64,000 nt of DNA, from the NCBI GenBank assembly GCA_014653835.1, contig JACWDY010000001.1, positions 186,001 to 250,000 on the forward strand, written 5' to 3'. Source of the DNA: Pelagibacterales bacterium SAG-MED28 (GTDB lineage: Bacteria > Pseudomonadota > Alphaproteobacteria > Pelagibacterales > Pelagibacteraceae). Each line of letters begins with the position of its first letter. Position 1 is the first letter of the stretch. The notes below the pieces were generated by a model. The model did not search any database, was not told the DNA's origin, and worked only from the letters and a program-made list of their open reading frames with translations. Shown here piece by piece: positions 60,367 through 64,000 of this stretch. The position numbers were made by a program, and so were the translations under genes.

Positions 60367-62274
60367 TTAATTTAAAATTAAGTAAGTTAATAAAACAGAT
60401 AAACCTATAAGCATTGCAAAAGCATAATCATAAATAAAACCCGTTTGAAAAAGACCTGCTTTGTTAGAAAGTTTCTTAATCAGTTTTGAGATGCCATCAG
60501 GTCCAAATCTATCTATGAAGCCTAGGTCACCTTGTTTCCAGAGAAAAGATCCGATCTTTTTTGCAGGAAATACAAAAAGCTTTTCATATAAATCATCTAT
60601 ATACCATTTATTAAGTAAAAAATTATAGAGGGGTAGGTTTGTTTTTTTGAAGTCATCTAAAATTTTAGTATTATAAATAAAATAATAGTAGGCAATTGGA
60701 ATAGATATAACTACCAATGTTGGTGTTAAAAATAAAAACCAAATAGGAATCGGGACATGTTTAATCTCATCCAAAAAAAATACTGATGCTTGCCAAAAAT
60801 CATTACTATGATGCCCTATAAATGTTTCTTTAAATAAATATCCAGAAAATACTGCTCCTATAGCTAAAAGCAATAATGGAGCTAACATAACAAAAGGAGA
60901 TTCGTGAGTTTCATTAATTGGTATGTTCTTATTATTGTAGGGGCCGTGAAAAGTTTTAAAAAATAGTCTCCAAGAGTATATCGAGGTCAAAAACGCGGTA
61001 AATATTCCAATTGAGGCAGCATAATTTCCTAATGATGAGCCTCTTAAATAAGCAAATTCAATTATTGCATCTTTCGAATAAAATCCTGATAAAAAGGGAA
61101 AGCCAGTTAATGCTAAAGTTCCTATTAACATTAAAGCATAAGTATATGGAAGTTTTTTTCTAATTCCGCCCATATTTCTAATATCTTGCTCATCTTTGAA
61201 AGCATGTATTACTGAACCAGATCCTAAAAATAACAATGCCTTAAAAAAAGCATGAGTGAAAAGATGAAACATTGCTACATGATAAGCACCAACGCCAGCA
61301 GCAAAAAACATATATCCTAATTGACTACAGGTAGAATATGCTACTATTTTTTTAATATCATTTTGAACTAAGGCGACGGAAGCTGCAAAAATTGCTGTTA
61401 TCATTCCAACAATAGTCACTAAATTTAGAGCAGTTTCGGAATATTCAAAAAGCGGTGAACATCTCACCACTAAGAATACTCCTGCAGTTACCATTGTAGC
61501 AGCATGAATTAATGCTGAAACAGGGGTCGGTCCCTCCATTGCATCTGGTAACCAAGTATGTAAGAGAAATTGAGCAGATTTACCCATAGCCCCAATAAAT
61601 AAAAATATACAAATTAAGGTAATTAAAGATGACTCAAAGCCAAAAAATACTAATTTATTTTCTATAAATTGTGGAGCTGTATCAAAAACTTCTTGAAAAT
61701 TTATAGTTCCAAAATAAAAAAAAATAAGGAAAATTCCTATTGCTAAACCAAAATCACCCACTCTATTGACTATAAAAGCTTTAATTGCTGCATTGTTTGC
61801 GCTTTCTTTTTTATACCAAAATCCGATTAATAAATAAGAACATAAACCAACTCCCTCCCAGCCAAAAAATAATTGTAAAAAATTATCTGAGACAACAAGT
61901 ACAAGCATTGAAAAGGTGAATAGAGACAAGTAAGACATAAATCTTGGTTTATAAGGATCATGGCTCATATAACCAATTGAATAAATATGAACTAATGCTG
62001 AAACAAAAGTTACTACCAAAAGCATCACTGAACTCAATGGATCAATATTAATTGACCAGTTCGCTACAAAATTTCCTGAGCTAATCCATTCAAATATTTT
62101 GTAGTTACCGTACTCTCCGGTTTGCAAGCCTTTCCAAAATAGTATTATTGAAAAAATAGCAGACAAGCTTACAAATAAACTCGTAGTTATCTCTGCAAAG
62201 TATTTTACTAATTTTCTACCTAGGTAACCAAAAATTGAACCTAACAGAGGAAGAAAAATGATAGCGTATTCCAT
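60367..62274 (-). CDS. nuoL: NADH-quinone oxidoreductase subunit L
   Basis: GWEGVGLCSYLLIGFW; FLLHTWLPDAMEGPTPVSALIHAATMVTAGVFL. Confidence 0.97.
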   Translation of the reverse strand: MEYAIIFLPLLGSIFGYLGRKLVKYFAEITTSLFVSLSAIFSIILFWKGLQTGEYGNYKIFEWISSGNFVANWSINIDPLSSVMLLVVTFVSALVHIYSIGYMSHDPYKPRFMSYLSLFTFSMLVLVVSDNFLQLFFGWEGVGLCSYLLIGFWYKKESANNAAIKAFIVNRVGDFGLAIGIFLIFFYFGTINFQEVFDTAPQFIENKLVFFGFESSLITLICIFLFIGAMGKSAQFLLHTWLPDAMEGPTPVSALIHAATMVTAGVFLVVRCSPLFEYSETALNLVTIVGMITAIFAASVALVQNDIKKIVAYSTCSQLGYMFFAAGVGAYHVAMFHLFTHAFFKALLFLGSGSVIHAFKDEQDIRNMGGIRKKLPYTYALMLIGTLALTGFPFLSGFYSKDAIIEFAYLRGSSLGNYAASIGIFTAFLTSIYSWRLFFKTFHGPYNNKNIPINETHESPFVMLAPLLLLAIGAVFSGYLFKETFIGHHSNDFWQASVFFLDEIKHVPIPIWFLFLTPTLVVISIPIAYYYFIYNTKILDDFKKTNLPLYNFLLNKWYIDDLYEKLFVFPAKKIGSFLWKQGDLGFIDRFGPDGISKLIKKLSNKAGLFQTGFIYDYAFAMLIGLSVLLTYLILN

Positions 62275-62589
62275 CTATCCTTTCATACCGTGAATATCTT
62301 CAACTCGAATTGACCCTTTGTTTCTATAATAAATTACAATTATTGCTAAACCAATGGCTGCTTCAGCTGCTGCAACAGTTAAAATTAACATTGTAAATAT
62401 TTGACCAACTATATCACCAGAAAAAATTGAAAAAGATATAAGATTTATATTTACAGCAAGCAAAATCAGCTCAATTGACATTAAAATTACAATCACATTT
62501 TTTCTATTTAAAAAAATACCTATTACTCCTAAAAAAAATACAATAGCTCCTAAGGATAAATAATGACCAAGTCCAATTTCAATCATCAA
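62275..62589 (-). CDS. nuoK: NADH-quinone oxidoreductase subunit K
   Basis: [40 protein letters not shown]. Confidence 0.96.
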   Translation of the reverse strand: MMIEIGLGHYLSLGAIVFFLGVIGIFLNRKNVIVILMSIELILLAVNINLISFSIFSGDIVGQIFTMLILTVAAAEAAIGLAIIVIYYRNKGSIRVEDIHGMKG

Positions 62590-63205
62590 TTTTTACTCCC
62601 TCGTTTGATTTAACTTCTCTGAGTTCAATTGATGACGAAGGATTTCTAGAAATTTGATTAAAATAACTTTGTTTTTTTACTCCTTTTCTTTGTCTAAAAG
62701 TTAATAGAATAGCTCCAATCATGGAAAGTAAAAGTATTACCCCAGACAATTGAAAGTATAAAATGTAGTCAGTGTACATGACTAGACCTAATTGGTGGGT
62801 GTTAGAGATATCAGATATATATAATGTATTACTGGACATAAGATCGTCTTTATATTTCCAACCACCAACAACTACTAATAATTCTAAAAGAATTAATACA
62901 CTTACAATCAATCCTATAGGAATATGAGTTGATTTTTTCCCGATAAACCAAGACTGTTTTTGCTCAGCTACATTAAGCATCATTACTACAAATAAAAATA
63001 GTACTGCTACTGCTCCAACATAGACGATTAATATTATCATGCCTAAAAATTCAGCTCCAACCATGATAAAAAGACATCCAACAGAAATAAAATCTAAGAT
63101 TAAAAAGAAAACCGAGTTAACGGTATTTCTTGAAGTAATAACCATTAAGGAAGAAAAAATAGCTATTATTGAAAAAAAATAAAAAAAGATAGAGTGGGCT
63201 AACAT
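62579..63205 (-). CDS. nuoJ: NADH-quinone oxidoreductase subunit J
   Basis: [23 protein letters not shown]. Confidence 0.95.
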   Translation of the reverse strand: MLAHSIFFYFFSIIAIFSSLMVITSRNTVNSVFFLILDFISVGCLFIMVGAEFLGMIILIVYVGAVAVLFLFVVMMLNVAEQKQSWFIGKKSTHIPIGLIVSVLILLELLVVVGGWKYKDDLMSSNTLYISDISNTHQLGLVMYTDYILYFQLSGVILLLSMIGAILLTFRQRKGVKKQSYFNQISRNPSSSIELREVKSNEGVKIDD

Positions 63206-63691
63206 TTATCTGTAAGGTTTATCTAACTTAATATTCTTAGCTAAAACTGACTCCCATCTATCCCCATTGTCTAACAATTTTTGTTTATTGTAATAAAGTT
63301 CTTCTCTTGTTTCAGTTGCAAATTCAAAATTAGGACCTTGAACTATTGCGTCTACGGGACAAGACTCTTGGCACAAACCACAGTAAATACATTTTAGCAT
63401 GTCGATATCATATCTAGTAGTCTTTCTGCTACCGTCACTTCTTTCAGCTGACTCAATGGTAATGGCTTGAGCTGGACAAACTGCTTCGCAAAGTTTACAC
63501 GCAATGCATCTTTCTTCTCCATTAGAGTACCTTCTTAAAGCGTGTTCACCTCTCATACGTGGACTAATTGGTCCTTTTTCAAAAGGATAATTTATAGTTT
63601 TTGATTTTTTAAACATCTCTTTAATAGCCATTATTAAACCTTTCACAAACTCTACTAATAAAATAGTTTTTAAAATTCTTACCAAAGTCAT
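63206..63691 (-). CDS. nuoI: NADH-quinone oxidoreductase subunit I
   Basis: Two 4Fe-4S motifs [16 protein letters not shown] and [25 protein letters not shown]. Confidence 0.97.
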   Translation of the reverse strand: MTLVRILKTILLVEFVKGLIMAIKEMFKKSKTINYPFEKGPISPRMRGEHALRRYSNGEERCIACKLCEAVCPAQAITIESAERSDGSRKTTRYDIDMLKCIYCGLCQESCPVDAIVQGPNFEFATETREELYYNKQKLLDNGDRWESVLAKNIKLDKPYR

Positions 63692-64000
63692 TAAAAGTTT
63701 CCTTTCGGAAGTTTATCAAAATAAAATAAAAAACTTGCAGTTAGCACCAGATATATCAAGGAAAAAGGCAATAAAATTTTCCAACCTAATCTCATTAATT
63801 GGTCGTATCTATATCTTGGTACAATTGCTTTAACTAGTGCAAATAAAAAAAATAAAAATAAAATTTTCAATATCATCCAAATTGGTGCTGGAACTAAATT
63901 AAATGGGTAGATATCAATAATTGGTAACCAACCGCCTAAAAATAATATAGCCCCCATAGCACACATTAGAAGTATATTTGCATATTCTCCAAGCCAAAAC
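63691..64000 (-). CDS. nuoH: NADH-quinone oxidoreductase subunit H, 5' part outside window
   Basis: [37 protein letters not shown] open to window edge. Confidence 0.93.
   Translation of the reverse strand, partial: FWLGEYANILLMCAMGAILFLGGWLPIIDIYPFNLVPAPIWMILKILFLFFLFALVKAIVPRYRYDQLMRLGWKILLPFSLIYLVLTASFLFYFDKLPKGNF

Overview
AT-rich alphaproteobacterial chromosome segment, most like SAR11/Pelagibacterales by gene content, very short intergenic spaces and composition (lineage is inferred, not tested). Two conserved housekeeping blocks frame the window. Left block: kdsA-pyrG-secG-tpiA on the minus strand, then ppiD-like-trpE-trpG-trpD-trpC-lexA-gltX on the plus strand. Right block: a long minus-strand run from nuoHIJKLMN through birA, coaX, rnj, proS, lolC/E, lolD, dnaE, rpsB, tsf, frr, uppS, cdsA, dxr, bamA, skp, lpxD, fabZ, lpxA and lpxI to lpxB. 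Between gltX and lpxB (about 11.0-34.9 kb) lies an accessory region. It contains a Cas4/RecB-like nuclease, a 5'-half tRNA-Leu(UAA) relic next to a two-gene secreted-protein cassette with att-like repeats, a Pro/Glu-repeat membrane protein, msrB, an SDR/SDR/hydratase operon, a homologue of human C11orf54 (DUF1907) with a PanB-fold protein lacking the usual metal ligands, a PhyH dioxygenase, a split HAAT (liv) transporter with a 2OG-Fe(II) oxygenase gene inside it, and a catabolic run (PanE-like, acyl-CoA ligase, crotonase, enolase-superfamily, CitE-like, three Gfo/Idh/MocA). Best candidates for something undescribed are this catabolic locus, the tRNA-relic cassette, and a well-folded leader RNA upstream of rpsB. 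No CRISPR array, complete tRNA or rRNA gene, integrase or transposase was seen.
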